64,000 nt of DNA. It comes from DATLMR01 sp035634255. GTDB lineage: Bacteria > Acidobacteriota > Blastocatellia > UBA7656. Positions 1 through 9,130 of this stretch are shown piece by piece. The stretch is from assembly GCA_035634255.1 (NCBI GenBank), contig DASQDI010000157.1, positions 124,001 through 188,000 on the forward strand, given 5' to 3'. The notes below the pieces were generated by a model. It made no database searches, was not told where the DNA came from, and saw nothing but the letters and a program-made list of their open reading frames with translations. A program made the position numbers and the translations under genes. Numbering within the stretch: the first letter of the stretch is position 1; every line of letters starts with the position of its first letter.

Positions 1-693
1 CCCGGTGATGCCCATCTCCTTCGCGATGGCCTCGGAGTACCGCGCGACCCTGTCGGAGTGGCCTTTCGTGTAAGCGTCCTTCAGGTCTATGGCCGCGCCG
101 AAAGCCTTGATGGTGTCCTGATACATCTGGCGCATGTCGTTATAGAGCTTGCGATTCTCTTCGGCCTTGCGCCTGAGCGAGACGAGGAGCCGGTGGTTGT
201 AAAAGGCGATGCCTATGTGCCGCGAGATCGTGTTGATGAGCTCCGTGTCGTCCTCGGTGAAGGGCTCTTTCGTGAACTTTTCCGAAAGGAATATGACGCC
301 CTCAAGCTCGCCGTGGACGACCATCGGCACGAACGTGTGCGCGCGCAGGCGCTTGAGGATGTCGGCGTTGCGCCCGACGAACCGCGAGAGCCCGTTCCGC
401 TCGGCGGCGACTTCGAGGGGCCGCCCGCGCAGGGCGAGCTTCTTCACCTCGTCGCGCCCGAGCTGTATCTGCTCGCCGAGGGCGCTGGGCAGGCCCTTGG
501 CCGCCATTATTTTGAGCATGCGCGGGCGGGCGCTGAACTGGGCGATTGCGCCCTTGGGGATCGCGAGCGTGCCGAGCAGAGTGTGGAGCGAAGCGCGCAT
601 CACCTCTTCAAAGTTGTGCGTGGAGCTGATCTCTGCTCCGAGGTCGGTCAAGGCGCTCAAGTTGTGCAGCATCTTCCTCAACGCGAGTTTCAT
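1..693 (-). CDS. GAF / HD-GYP signalling protein, 3' part missing (left edge)
   Basis: Likely cyclic-di-GMP phosphodiesterase sensor. The 231 visible residues begin MKLALRKMLHNLSALTDLG and hold a GAF domain at about 10-170. A short helical linker follows, then the start of an HD-GYP domain (AFGAAIDLKDAYTKGHSDRV), where HSDR carries the first metal-binding His. The HHE and GYP motifs lie beyond the window edge, so activity cannot be judged. The start is supported by AAGGAG upstream of the ATG at 693. It is the last visible gene of a four-gene minus-strand operon with a STAS protein, a HATPase and a GGDEF cyclase, which fits a role opposing the cyclase. Confidence 0.85.
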   Translation of the reverse strand, partial: MKLALRKMLHNLSALTDLGAEISSTHNFEEVMRASLHTLLGTLAIPKGAIAQFSARPRMLKIMAAKGLPSALGEQIQLGRDEVKKLALRGRPLEVAAERNGLSRFVGRNADILKRLRAHTFVPMVVHGELEGVIFLSEKFTKEPFTEDDTELINTISRHIGIAFYNHRLLVSLRRKAEENRKLYNDMRQMYQDTIKAFGAAIDLKDAYTKGHSDRVARYSEAIAKEMGITG

Positions 694-744
694 CCCTGTT
701 CTCCTTATCGGGGTAAGAGTGATATTCACCTGGGCCCGTATGCG

Positions 745-1113
745 TCAGGGCGCGGCCACCTCGGACTTTGCGGAAAGCTTCGCGAGCGCGCGGCCTTCGT
801 TCTCTTCTATCCGGACGTGCGCCAGCAGACCGAGCATCTCGAAAAGCTCGCGGTTGGTCGCGGAAAGGTTTGAGAGCACGAGCGTGCCCCTGGACTCATT
901 GACCGTCTCGATGATGCCGAGCAGGATCGATATGCCGATGCTGTTGATCAACTCGGTCTCTTCGAAATTGATCACGATGCTGCGGACGCCGCCCGACAGT
1001 AACTCCTGGCAGCGGCCTTCGAGGCCCTCCCCCCTCAACTGATTCAGGTACGGGCCGGGGTAAATGACCGCCACGCCTTCGGCGATCTTCGTTCTGACTT
1101 CGACACTGTTCAT
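745..1113 (-). CDS. STAS-domain anti-sigma factor antagonist
   Basis: A 122-residue single-domain protein of the SpoIIAA/RsbV type. Such proteins bind an anti-sigma kinase when unphosphorylated and are released by phosphorylation of one serine. The motif ELINSIGISILLG places Ser58 where SpoIIAA has its phosphorylated Ser58, with Asn57 in place of the usual Asp. GGGGAG precedes the ATG by six bases. The gene upstream ends in a RsbW-like HATPase domain, its expected partner. A PP2C phosphatase at 52808-54046 could dephosphorylate it, but that link is inference. Confidence 0.88.
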   Translation of the reverse strand: MNSVEVRTKIAEGVAVIYPGPYLNQLRGEGLEGRCQELLSGGVRSIVINFEETELINSIGISILLGIIETVNESRGTLVLSNLSATNRELFEMLGLLAHVRIEENEGRALAKLSAKSEVAAP

Positions 1114-1255
1114 GGAATTCTCCCCGCGCTCGCTCTCTCCCGCCGAGAGACGAGCCGTCAGGCGGGGGGGTGCCGCCTCTGATGGTACCGCGACACACGG
1201 GGTGCCGCGCGCAACTCTCCCGATTGATCTGCTGCCCCTTGGTCTGCCGACTCTT

Positions 1256-3652
1256 TTATTCCGCCTCGGCCCGCTTGAAGTACTTGGTCATAACGATGGT
1301 GGCCCCGTCGTCCGTGCGCTCGAAACGGACTTCGTCCATCAGGGCGCGGATGATCTGCAAGCCCCGCCCGCGCGAGCCCTTCAGAGAGGCGGCCGCCGTG
1401 CCGGCCTTTTCGCCCGACCAGTCGAAGGTGTTCCCCTTGTTCGAAACGGTGACTGTCAGGCGGTCGTCCTCGATGGTGAAGCGCTGGTAAATCCTGCGGT
1501 CCGGGCTGTCGCTGTGCTCGGCGGCGTTGATGCACGCCTCGATCAGGGCCGTCTTGATGTGGTTTATCGCCTCGGGGTCGAAGTCGGCCGCGCGCGCGAT
1601 CTGCTCGACGGTCCTCGCGGCGATCAATTCCGCGTCGTCCTCGATTGGGATGATCAGCTCGAACTCGCTCGCCGGGCGGCGCTCGGCCTCGACCATCAGG
1701 AGTTTTATTACGGCATCATAAAGCAGGTCGAGTTGGACGTAGGTCGAGTGATGCGCGCGCAGGCTCGCGAGCCGTTCGTGCGCGGCGGCGGAAAAGCCTT
1801 CCTTGCTGACGTACCAGCGGACGGCGCGGGCGGGCGGGCCGCTCCTGTCACGAATGGCTCTGGCGGCCGATTCCAGCCTTTGATCTATCCTCGCGAGCGT
1901 GTCGGCGTCCGCGGGCTCTTTCGAGTTGACGAGCGCGACGAGCCAGAGGACTTCGTTCGCCTCGCTGTATATGCCGCCTTCGAAGCCGCTCGCCTCGAAC
2001 AGACGCCAGCTCAGGCCCGGCTGGTCGTTCGACCCGAGGTCGTTGACGAAGACGATCTGCGGCAGGCGGACCCGCTCCTGCTCCTCATCTATCGACCTGC
2101 GGACCTGGACGCGGCTCAGGCCGCGGTACCGCTTGTCGAAGGCCCCGGCATCGAACAGGGTGGCGGGCAGGCTTTGAAAATCGAACCTCGAAAGCAGCTC
2201 GACGAGCTGAGACTCGACCGCGCGGTTGTACCGCGACATCATCAGGCGGTAAGAATGCTTGAGCTTCTCGCGCAGAAGCTCTTCGCCCGCGACGGGCCTG
2301 CGCGCGCCGGCGATCTCGCTCCTGTACTTCGACCGTACGTAATCGGCGAAGACGGGATCGTCCGAAGCCTTCACGAATCCGTAGCTGATGTCGACAAGCT
2401 CCCGCACGTGGAGGCGCGTCAGGAGGCGCTCGGCGTCCGACGCATACCCGCCCATCCGCTCGATGACCGCTTCAATCGGCACGGCGTCGTTCGCCTCGAC
2501 CACGAGCCCCAGGGCTTCGAGCACCGCGCGCCGCGAGCGCGATTGCGGGGCCACGTCGCGCAGAAGGGCCGAGAGGTAGTGGCAGATCCGGCCGCTCAGG
2601 ACTTCTTCCGTGTAGACCCGCTCGAACTCCATGAACGTCTTCAGCCCCGAGCCCCGAGCCGCCGCCGCGTCCATCATCGCCTGAATGTAGAAGAGGTCGC
2701 GGTTGAGTTGCTGGATCATCAGCTCCGTGGTCGAGTCGCTTATCGGGAGGGCGAGGCCCGCGGCCTTCGCGCGTATCATCTTTTCGAGCGGCTCTTCCGG
2801 CATCGGGTCTACGCGGATCAGCTCAAGGTTATTGAAGAGTTCCTCGTCGGGCGGGATAAGCTCAACCATCAGCCTGCGCAGGCCGCAGAGCGCGTAGACC
2901 GGCCTCACGGGCGGGCGAGCGGCCCCGCCCCGGCCGAAGCTCTCCTGCGCGGTCAGGACCCTCAGAAATTCCGGGCGCAGGTCGATGGCATGCGCGACCG
3001 TCTGGTCGCCCGCCGCCTGCTCTTCGCCGCCCCTCTTCGCCGGGCCGGGATCGGCCAGCAGGTGAAAGTTGTCCAGTATGACGAACGGGGTGAGCCCCGC
3101 GTGCAAGGCCGCGGCGATGGGCGCTGAAAGCGCGCCCCGCACGAGCGACGAGAGGTCCCTCGAATCGAGTGCCCGGCCGAACGAGTCGACCATCGTCCTT
3201 ACCCAGAGATAGTCTTCGGGCGCGGCGGCCCTGGCGATGGCCGCGAGCGTCTCGTCCGCCGACGCGATCAGCGTCGGGTCCTTCTGCCTGAAGGCGATGA
3301 ACTGGGCGAGGAACTGCGAGAGGTAGTCGCGGGCGAACCTCTCCGGGTCGAGACAGAAAGCCCTGAAGCTGTAGCAGAACGGCAAGGTCTGCCCGCCTTC
3401 GGCGAAGAGCCTGTCGTAAGTCTTCCGAAGGAGCTCGGTCTTACCGACGCGCGGGCCGCCGAGCACGAGGACGTTCGACGCGCGGCGCACGCGCGGCCGG
3501 TCACTTCGCGCCGGGGCGTCGCACTCGCCGGGGTTGAGGGGCGCGGGCGCGAGCAGGGCGAGCGAATGCAATCTCGCCAGCTCGGTGGCGCGGTCAAAAA
3601 ACTCAATGTCCGGGAGCCGACTCAGAACCTGTCTTGAATCGGAGTTATTCAT
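1256..3652 (-). CDS. P-loop ATPase fused to anti-sigma-type HATPase domain
   Basis: A 798-residue fusion. An N-terminal AAA_16/STAND-like NTPase carries the Walker A motif GGPRVGKTE at about residues 65-73 and a hydrophobic Walker B-like stretch (LTPFVILDNFHLL). A long helical region of unrecognised fold follows (about 330-640). The last 140 residues form a GHKL ATPase of the RsbW/SpoIIAB type, with N-box ALIEACINAAEHS and glycine-rich lid GSRGRGLQI. The HATPase domain should phosphorylate or sequester a STAS partner, and one is encoded next door. Fusing the kinase to a large NTPase suggests that nucleotide- or ligand-driven assembly gates the switch; this is inference. The start has only a weak ribosome site. 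Confidence 0.8.
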   Translation of the reverse strand: MNNSDSRQVLSRLPDIEFFDRATELARLHSLALLAPAPLNPGECDAPARSDRPRVRRASNVLVLGGPRVGKTELLRKTYDRLFAEGGQTLPFCYSFRAFCLDPERFARDYLSQFLAQFIAFRQKDPTLIASADETLAAIARAAAPEDYLWVRTMVDSFGRALDSRDLSSLVRGALSAPIAAALHAGLTPFVILDNFHLLADPGPAKRGGEEQAAGDQTVAHAIDLRPEFLRVLTAQESFGRGGAARPPVRPVYALCGLRRLMVELIPPDEELFNNLELIRVDPMPEEPLEKMIRAKAAGLALPISDSTTELMIQQLNRDLFYIQAMMDAAAARGSGLKTFMEFERVYTEEVLSGRICHYLSALLRDVAPQSRSRRAVLEALGLVVEANDAVPIEAVIERMGGYASDAERLLTRLHVRELVDISYGFVKASDDPVFADYVRSKYRSEIAGARRPVAGEELLREKLKHSYRLMMSRYNRAVESQLVELLSRFDFQSLPATLFDAGAFDKRYRGLSRVQVRRSIDEEQERVRLPQIVFVNDLGSNDQPGLSWRLFEASGFEGGIYSEANEVLWLVALVNSKEPADADTLARIDQRLESAARAIRDRSGPPARAVRWYVSKEGFSAAAHERLASLRAHHSTYVQLDLLYDAVIKLLMVEAERRPASEFELIIPIEDDAELIAARTVEQIARAADFDPEAINHIKTALIEACINAAEHSDSPDRRIYQRFTIEDDRLTVTVSNKGNTFDWSGEKAGTAAASLKGSRGRGLQIIRALMDEVRFERTDDGATIVMTKYFKRAEAE

Positions 3653-3673
3653 TCAGGGTCAACCTGCCGGGCC

Positions 3674-5335
3674 CTACCCGGTTCCCGCGTCGTCTTCGTA
3701 AATCGCGACGCAATTGCGCCCGCGCGTCTTCGCTTTGTAAAGAGCGCGGTCGGCGGTCTCAATGATCGAAAGGGGGCTCTGTCTGGAGGGGCTGAAAGAA
3801 GAAACGCCGATGCTGATCGTCACCCTGCCCATAGACTCGTTCGTCTCGGAGCGGAACTCGGTCTGGTTCACCGACTTCCGCAGCCGCTCGGCTATGCGTC
3901 CCGCAGCGGCGAGCTTAGTCTCGGGCAGGACTATGCAGAACTCGTCCCCGGCAAACCTCGCGGTCATGTCTATGGCGCGCACGGACCTGCGCAGCAGTTG
4001 CGAGGTCTTCACGAGCACACCGTCGGCCTCGGTGTGCCCGTAGATGTCGTTGTAGCTCTTGAACCGGTCAACGTCGATGATCATAAACGACAGGGCCGTG
4101 CCGTGCCGCTTGGACCGCTCCACCTCTTCGAACAACCGCTCCTCGAAGTAGCGGCGGTTGGGCAAGCCCGTGAGCGGGTCGGTGAGAGACATCCTCTGAA
4201 ACTGTTCGGCCTTGCGGTGCCATTCGGTCCGCTCGATTATGAGGGCGATCTGCGGGGCCATCAGTTCCAGAAAGTCAAGGTCTTCGCTCTCGTAAGGGGT
4301 GCCGTCCGCCTTGTCCGAGAGGTTGAGCACCCCGACCTTCCGGTGGCCCAGGACGAGCGGGTAGCTGATGAACGACCTGGTCCTATACTTCCCCGGCCTC
4401 TCGGCCGGCACGCGCGGGTCCGAGTCAACGTCGCGCACGATCATCGGCGACCCGCTTTCGAGGACCAGCCCGGCTATCCCTTCGCCGAGCCTGACGCGGA
4501 TGGGGCTCGCGATCTCCGGGAGCGCCGCTTCCACCGCGAGCTCTCCGGATGTGGGGTTGAAGACCATCAGAGACACGCGCTCGGACTTCGCCATATCGCT
4601 CATCTTCGCAAGCAGAGAGGTGTAGAGCCTCTGCGAGTCGAGGAGCGGGGCGATACTGCGGAAAAATTCTCTCATATGGGCAATCGACTTCTTCTGAATT
4701 TCGAGCTGGTCGCCCAGGCTGATTATCTTCAGGTGGGCGTCGAGGAGCTCGCGCGGCGCTTCGGCCTCTTCCGCCCGCGCGGGTTGGGCCGCGTTCCCCG
4801 CCTGCGCCGGAGCGGTCTGAAAATGGTACTCGGCGCTCGAAGCGACCAGTTGCGCGCTGTCGCGCAGCTCGCGCGCGTTGACGAACCTGATGCTCTTGAG
4901 GCACTCGCCGCTTTCGACCGAACTCAGGTACCTGAACCGCCGGAGGAATTCGTTGTAGTCGGCCGACGAGGTGAAAGCGCGCCCGCCCAGTATCACCAGT
5001 TGCCTCTTCTCAATCGAAACAGGTATCGCGAAGCAGTTGAGCCCGGCGTGGCAGCGGTACTCGACGGTGCGGCCGGACTTCACGGCCTGGTTGTAAGCGT
5101 TCGAGCAATCCTCTTCGCACAGGCGCGCATGCTGAGGCGACTCGCGCATCGCCCGGCATATGCTGTTGTCATTCTCGACGCGCCCGACCATCAGCGAGTC
5201 GCGCCCGAAGGTGACGAGCGCGATCCCATTCTTTTCGGCGAGCGAGCGCTGAAGACGCAACCACTGAGCTAAGGAGTTCTGTGACCCGGATGCGTCCTTC
5301 GTCGGTTTAGCCTTCCTGGTCGTTTCGTTCCTCAA
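3674..5335 (-). CDS. PocR-GAF-GGDEF diguanylate cyclase
   Basis: 553 residues. Residues about 20-170 resemble a PocR sensory domain, with clustered cysteines (CRAMRES, RLCEEDC, YRCHAGLNC) that may bind metal or a small ligand. A GAF domain spans about 225-370 and a GGDEF domain about 380-545. The active-site loop reads AGDEF (462-466). Such variants are known to be active in some cyclases, and the metal-site DVDRFK is intact. An inhibitory RxxD site (RAID, 453-456) sits exactly five residues upstream, so product feedback is expected. The start is a TTG without a good ribosome site; a strong AAGGAGAGG lies too far upstream, so the N-terminus is uncertain. First gene of the operon. Confidence 0.85.
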   Translation of the reverse strand: MRNETTRKAKPTKDASGSQNSLAQWLRLQRSLAEKNGIALVTFGRDSLMVGRVENDNSICRAMRESPQHARLCEEDCSNAYNQAVKSGRTVEYRCHAGLNCFAIPVSIEKRQLVILGGRAFTSSADYNEFLRRFRYLSSVESGECLKSIRFVNARELRDSAQLVASSAEYHFQTAPAQAGNAAQPARAEEAEAPRELLDAHLKIISLGDQLEIQKKSIAHMREFFRSIAPLLDSQRLYTSLLAKMSDMAKSERVSLMVFNPTSGELAVEAALPEIASPIRVRLGEGIAGLVLESGSPMIVRDVDSDPRVPAERPGKYRTRSFISYPLVLGHRKVGVLNLSDKADGTPYESEDLDFLELMAPQIALIIERTEWHRKAEQFQRMSLTDPLTGLPNRRYFEERLFEEVERSKRHGTALSFMIIDVDRFKSYNDIYGHTEADGVLVKTSQLLRRSVRAIDMTARFAGDEFCIVLPETKLAAAGRIAERLRKSVNQTEFRSETNESMGRVTISIGVSSFSPSRQSPLSIIETADRALYKAKTRGRNCVAIYEDDAGTG

Positions 5336-5940
5336 ATACAGTAAGAACCCTGTTCGGGCCTCTCCTTCGTAGATGCCTGACCGGCAGGAATTAAAATCAT
5401 TTCTCTAAAATGAGGGCGCGCCTGTCACGGAAGGCTGAGGCCGAGCTAACATACCCCAAAGCGACGCCCGGCGAATCAATGGGCTTAATGCAGTCATCGC
5501 GTGTGTCACCAGTACAGGTCGCCGTTGGGAAAGTAGCACAGAGTCAATAAGTTTTCAACTTAAACTTAAGGTACCGGTTCAGGTAATGAGGCCACGGGTC
5601 GGGCGGCGAAGGTCGCCCGCGCGTCGCGCCCGCTTTAATACCCTCGGCGCGGAGCCTTCCCGGCGCGGCGGCCGCCCCCGGAGGCCTCCACGACCTCGGG
5701 TTATGAATCGAAACCCGTGCTTTTTCAAAGTTTGTCTTTTATGTCGGGGCCGGAGGCGCAGGCGCGTAGTCTTGACAAAGAGCATGCCGTGGTATAGCTT
5801 TTCGCCTGCGACCTACTTTCTCATGTGATGCATTTCTGAGGCGATGGTAGACAGAGCTAAGCGTAGATTTGCACGGATGTTGAGCCCGCGCCCAGCCTCT
5901 TTGAATCACGAGAATAGAGTTTGCGGGTCAGTCTGGTCGA
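5336..5940. other. 605-bp divergent intergenic region
   Basis: Separates the minus-strand signalling operon from the plus-strand kinase gene. I see no convincing gene: two short overlapping open frames on opposite strands (about 5579-5828) are Arg/Pro/Gly-rich and lack ribosome sites. An AT-rich run near 5540-5575 contains CAACTTAAACTTAAGG. It must hold the promoters of both flanking transcription units; only one candidate promoter was recognisable. Confidence 0.5.
5772..5798 (+). promoter_or_regulatory. possible promoter of the kinase gene
   Basis: TTGACA (5772-5777) is followed after 15 bp by TATAGC (5793-5798). The -35 box is perfect but the spacer is two bases short of the optimum. It would give a leader of roughly 135 nt before the kinase ATG at 5941. 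Weakly supported. Confidence 0.3.
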
Positions 5941-8322
5941 ATGAAACGCTGCCCAAAATGTGAGAAGACTTATGACCGGACGGTTGAATTCTGCCCGACC
6001 GATGGCACGTCCCTGGTGCCCGTGACCAAGCCGAAAGTCGACCCCCTGCTCGGCGCCGTGCTCGCGAATCGCTACAGCCTTATAGAGAAGATCGGGGAGG
6101 GCGGCATGGGCTCCGTCTACAAGGCGGTCCATCTGCGGATGGACCGCGTCTGCGCGATAAAGCTGCTCACCTCGATCTCGTCCGACACGGAAGCCGCGCT
6201 CGAAAGGTTCAACCGCGAGGCGAGGATGGCCAGCCGCATAGACAACCCGCACGCGGTCACGATCTACGACTTCGGGGAGACCGAGGCGGGCATGCTCTAC
6301 CTCGCGATGGAGTACGTCGAAGGCAAGTTGCTCACGCGCCTCATCTCCGAGCAGGGCAAGCTCACCGCCGCGCGCGCGGTCAACATCGCGGCCCAGATTT
6401 CCGAGGCGCTCTCGGCGGCGCACGCGCTCGGGATAATTCACCGCGACCTCAAGCCCGACAACATAATGGTCGCGCGCAAAGGGGGCGAGGCCGATTACGT
6501 GAAGGTGCTCGATTTCGGCATCGCCAAGACCGTGGCCGAAGACGGCTCGGAGAACTTAACGAGGACCGGGTTCGTGCTCGGCACCCCCGCTTACATGTCG
6601 CCCGAGCAACTGGCGGGGGAGCGGGTGGACGGGCGCTCGGACGTTTACAGCCTCGCGATCATCGTCTACGAGATGTTGAGCGGGCACCTGCCATTTGAAG
6701 GCGAGAACGCGCAGGCCATAATGGTCAAACGCCTGATGTCCGACCCCATCCCCCTGCGCACGGTCAACCCGTCGGTGAGCGACTCAATCGAGCGGGCCGT
6801 CATGGACGCGCTCGTGCGGGACAGGAATTTCCGCACGGCGTCGGCCGAAGCATTCGCGAGCGCGCTCAACTCCGCCTTGCAGGTCGGCACGCAGGTTTTG
6901 AACGTGAGGGTGACGAGTGCGCTCACGGACGAGGGGCCGGCGAAGGGGACTCAGGAATGGGTGACTCTCGGCGAAAGCGACCTGTCGGCGGTCCCCCCGT
7001 CGAACACAGTGTCGTTTCAGGCCGAGCCGGGCGGCGATAAGAGCGGGCCTCTGCCAATCGCCCCTCCGCCCGTTCAACCCGATGTCGAACCCGATCCCTT
7101 CGACACCAGCGCCGTGAGGGCGGCGCAGACCGGCGGCAATTCCGAGCCCGCTCCGGCCAACTCCAGGACCTCTCCGCAGGGCGCGCAACTCACCGTCGAA
7201 GACGGCCTGCCGGCTCAGGCTCCGGGCGTGGTGAGCGTCGGGCAATCGGGCGCGGGCAGGAGGCGCGGGCTCGCCGTGGCGGGCGCGGCCCTCGTACTCG
7301 CGGCGCTCGCCGCCATCCTCTACTTCGCGCTGATTCACGGGCCGGGCGGCCTCCTCGTCGTCGTGCGCGGGGCCCCTCCCGGAAGCGAGGTCTTTGTAAA
7401 CGACGTGCGCAGGGGGGTGACAGGGGCGGACGGCACTCTGAGAGTCGAACTGGAAGAGCCCGGCGAATTCGTGGTCCGGGTCTCCCAATCCGGCTTCACT
7501 GATTTCACGGCCACGGTGAGCGGGGAAGAGGGCGAGGAAAAAACAATTGAATCGAACCTCCTGCCTTTTATCGTAGAATACTCTGGCAGGATGATTTTGA
7601 TCCCTGCCGGCGAGTTCTTTATGGGCGACGACAACCACAACGCGAACGAAGCGCCGGGGCACAGGGTGACTCTACCCGATTTCTACATCGACAAGTTCGA
7701 GGTGACAAACGCGCAGTACAGGAAGTTTTGCGACGAGACGAAGAGGCCTCACCCGTCGAACGCATGGGACCCGGCCTACTTCACAAGCAGGCCCGATTCG
7801 CCCGTCCTTGGAGTCAGTTGGGACGACGCCGTGGCCTACGCGAAGTGGGCTGGCAAGCGCCTGCCGACCGAGGAAGAGTGGGAGAAGGCTGCTTCATGGG
7901 ACCAGTCCACTCTGACCAAGAGGATGTGGCCCTGGGCCAACACCCCCGGCCAGGGGAACGCCAACATCAACCGCGACCCCCGGACGCCTCAGTTCGCGGC
8001 CGTCGGCACGTACACCCGCGACGTAAGCCCGTACGGAGTGATGGACATGGGCGGCAACGCGGCCGAGTGGGTCGATTCCTACTACCGGCCTTACGAGGGG
8101 AACAGGAAGCCCGACCCCGACTACGGCAACAATAACTTCAGAGTCGTGCGGGGCGGCTTCTCGACAGGCAACGAACAGGACGCAAGAACGACCTCTCGCC
8201 TGGCCCACCCCTGGAAGCCTAAAGACTCGGACGAAAAGTCCCGGTGGCTGGTCGGGTTCCGCTGCGCGGTGTCGGCCGACGATCCGGGGCTCAGGGAAGC
8301 CCTGAGAGCGCAGGGCAAGTAG
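5941..8322 (+). CDS. Membrane Ser/Thr kinase with zinc ribbon, PEGA and FGE-sulfatase domains
   Basis: 793 residues. An N-terminal zinc ribbon (CPKC...FCPTDG) precedes a complete Hanks-type kinase at about 45-310: glycine loop IGEGGMGSVY, Lys74, HRDLKPDN with Asp169, DFG at 191-193, and activation segment GTPAYMSPEQ. A Pro-rich linker leads to one membrane helix (about 442-464), a PEGA domain (about 470-530), and a complete formylglycine-generating-enzyme-like/SUMF domain (about 550-785; MILIPAGEFFMGDD, GNAAEWVDS, VVRGGF, GFRCA). The kinase faces the cytoplasm and PEGA-FGE faces the periplasm, so the FGE fold probably serves as a ligand-binding sensor. Oxidase activity is doubtful without checking its cysteines. 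It heads the envelope gene block. Confidence 0.9.
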   Translation: MKRCPKCEKTYDRTVEFCPTDGTSLVPVTKPKVDPLLGAVLANRYSLIEKIGEGGMGSVYKAVHLRMDRVCAIKLLTSISSDTEAALERFNREARMASRIDNPHAVTIYDFGETEAGMLYLAMEYVEGKLLTRLISEQGKLTAARAVNIAAQISEALSAAHALGIIHRDLKPDNIMVARKGGEADYVKVLDFGIAKTVAEDGSENLTRTGFVLGTPAYMSPEQLAGERVDGRSDVYSLAIIVYEMLSGHLPFEGENAQAIMVKRLMSDPIPLRTVNPSVSDSIERAVMDALVRDRNFRTASAEAFASALNSALQVGTQVLNVRVTSALTDEGPAKGTQEWVTLGESDLSAVPPSNTVSFQAEPGGDKSGPLPIAPPPVQPDVEPDPFDTSAVRAAQTGGNSEPAPANSRTSPQGAQLTVEDGLPAQAPGVVSVGQSGAGRRRGLAVAGAALVLAALAAILYFALIHGPGGLLVVVRGAPPGSEVFVNDVRRGVTGADGTLRVELEEPGEFVVRVSQSGFTDFTATVSGEEGEEKTIESNLLPFIVEYSGRMILIPAGEFFMGDDNHNANEAPGHRVTLPDFYIDKFEVTNAQYRKFCDETKRPHPSNAWDPAYFTSRPDSPVLGVSWDDAVAYAKWAGKRLPTEEEWEKAASWDQSTLTKRMWPWANTPGQGNANINRDPRTPQFAAVGTYTRDVSPYGVMDMGGNAAEWVDSYYRPYEGNRKPDPDYGNNNFRVVRGGFSTGNEQDARTTSRLAHPWKPKDSDEKSRWLVGFRCAVSADDPGLREALRAQGK

Positions 8323-8335
8323 GGCCTCGGGAGTG

Positions 8336-9112
8336 ATGAAGAGTATGAGGGTTCGAGTGTATCAACGTTGCCTGCCGGTCATAGCGCTGTCGGTCCTGAT
8401 GGCGCAGGCCCTCTCCGCAGGCGCGGCCCAGAAGAAGAGCCCTCTCATATGGGAGCGCCCGGTCACGGTCAACCGGGTTTCAAAGCCTTACACGAAGCCC
8501 GCCAGGCCGCTCCCGGTGCAGCAGCGCGCCCCGCTCCTGACCCTGCAATGGCACCTGCTCCTGCGAGGCAACGGCAACGTGCCGCAACCGGTCGATTCGG
8601 CCCAGGTCTTCGAGACGGGCGACCAGTTGAAGCTGAGCATAACCGCGAACCAGGACGGGTTCCTTTACATAATCAACCAGACGAACGGAATGCCGGGCGT
8701 GGTGATCTTCCCGAACCGGGACATCAATGGCGGGCGCAACGACGTGAAAAAGAATACCGACTACGTCTTGCCCCCCCTGCACTGTCCGGGCGTTCCGGGC
8801 ATCCCGGACCCGAACGATTGCTGGTGGCAGATGGCCCCGCCCGCCGGCACCGAAGAATTGATTGTGATATTCAGCCGGGATAAAATCACGACCCTGCCGA
8901 GCGAGGTCTCGGAATCTGGCGAGACTCAGACCGTTGACGAGAGTGTTATAAAAGACCTGAAGGCAAAATCGCGCCAGGCCGTCAGTCAGGATACCGGGCC
9001 GCTCTCGATAGCCGGCCGCCCCGCGGTTCCGTTCACCACGCGCGTGCAGAACACCAACCGGAAAGACAACGAGGAATTGATCACTACCATCCGCCTGAAG
9101 CACGGTGAGTGA
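8336..9112 (+). CDS. Secreted DUF4384-domain protein
   Basis: 258 residues with a signal peptide (CLPVIALSVLMAQALSAGAA), a Pro-rich linker and a DUF4384-like domain at about 80-200. Its landmarks are FETGDQLKLSITANQDGFLYIIN followed by a GVVIFPN strand. DUF4384 is common in bacterial caspase-like and kinase-linked proteins, but its ligand is unknown. The gene starts 13 bp after the kinase stop and is likely co-transcribed with it. Three in-frame starts (GTG 8333, ATG 8336, ATG 8345) are possible; ATG 8336 was chosen, with GGGAG close upstream. Confidence 0.75.
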   Translation: MKSMRVRVYQRCLPVIALSVLMAQALSAGAAQKKSPLIWERPVTVNRVSKPYTKPARPLPVQQRAPLLTLQWHLLLRGNGNVPQPVDSAQVFETGDQLKLSITANQDGFLYIINQTNGMPGVVIFPNRDINGGRNDVKKNTDYVLPPLHCPGVPGIPDPNDCWWQMAPPAGTEELIVIFSRDKITTLPSEVSESGETQTVDESVIKDLKAKSRQAVSQDTGPLSIAGRPAVPFTTRVQNTNRKDNEELITTIRLKHGE

Positions 9113-9130
9113 TCCCGAAAAGGAGCAGTG

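Noticed and set aside
1064..3127. 687-residue plus-strand open frame opposite the ATPase gene
   Set aside because: It is Arg/Ala-rich with no domain and no ribosome site. The opposite strand encodes a clear ATPase-HATPase fusion; high GC produces long shadow frames.
5579..5828. Two small overlapping frames in the 5336-5940 gap
   Set aside because: Arg/Pro-rich, no ribosome site, no recognisable fold; most likely non-coding.
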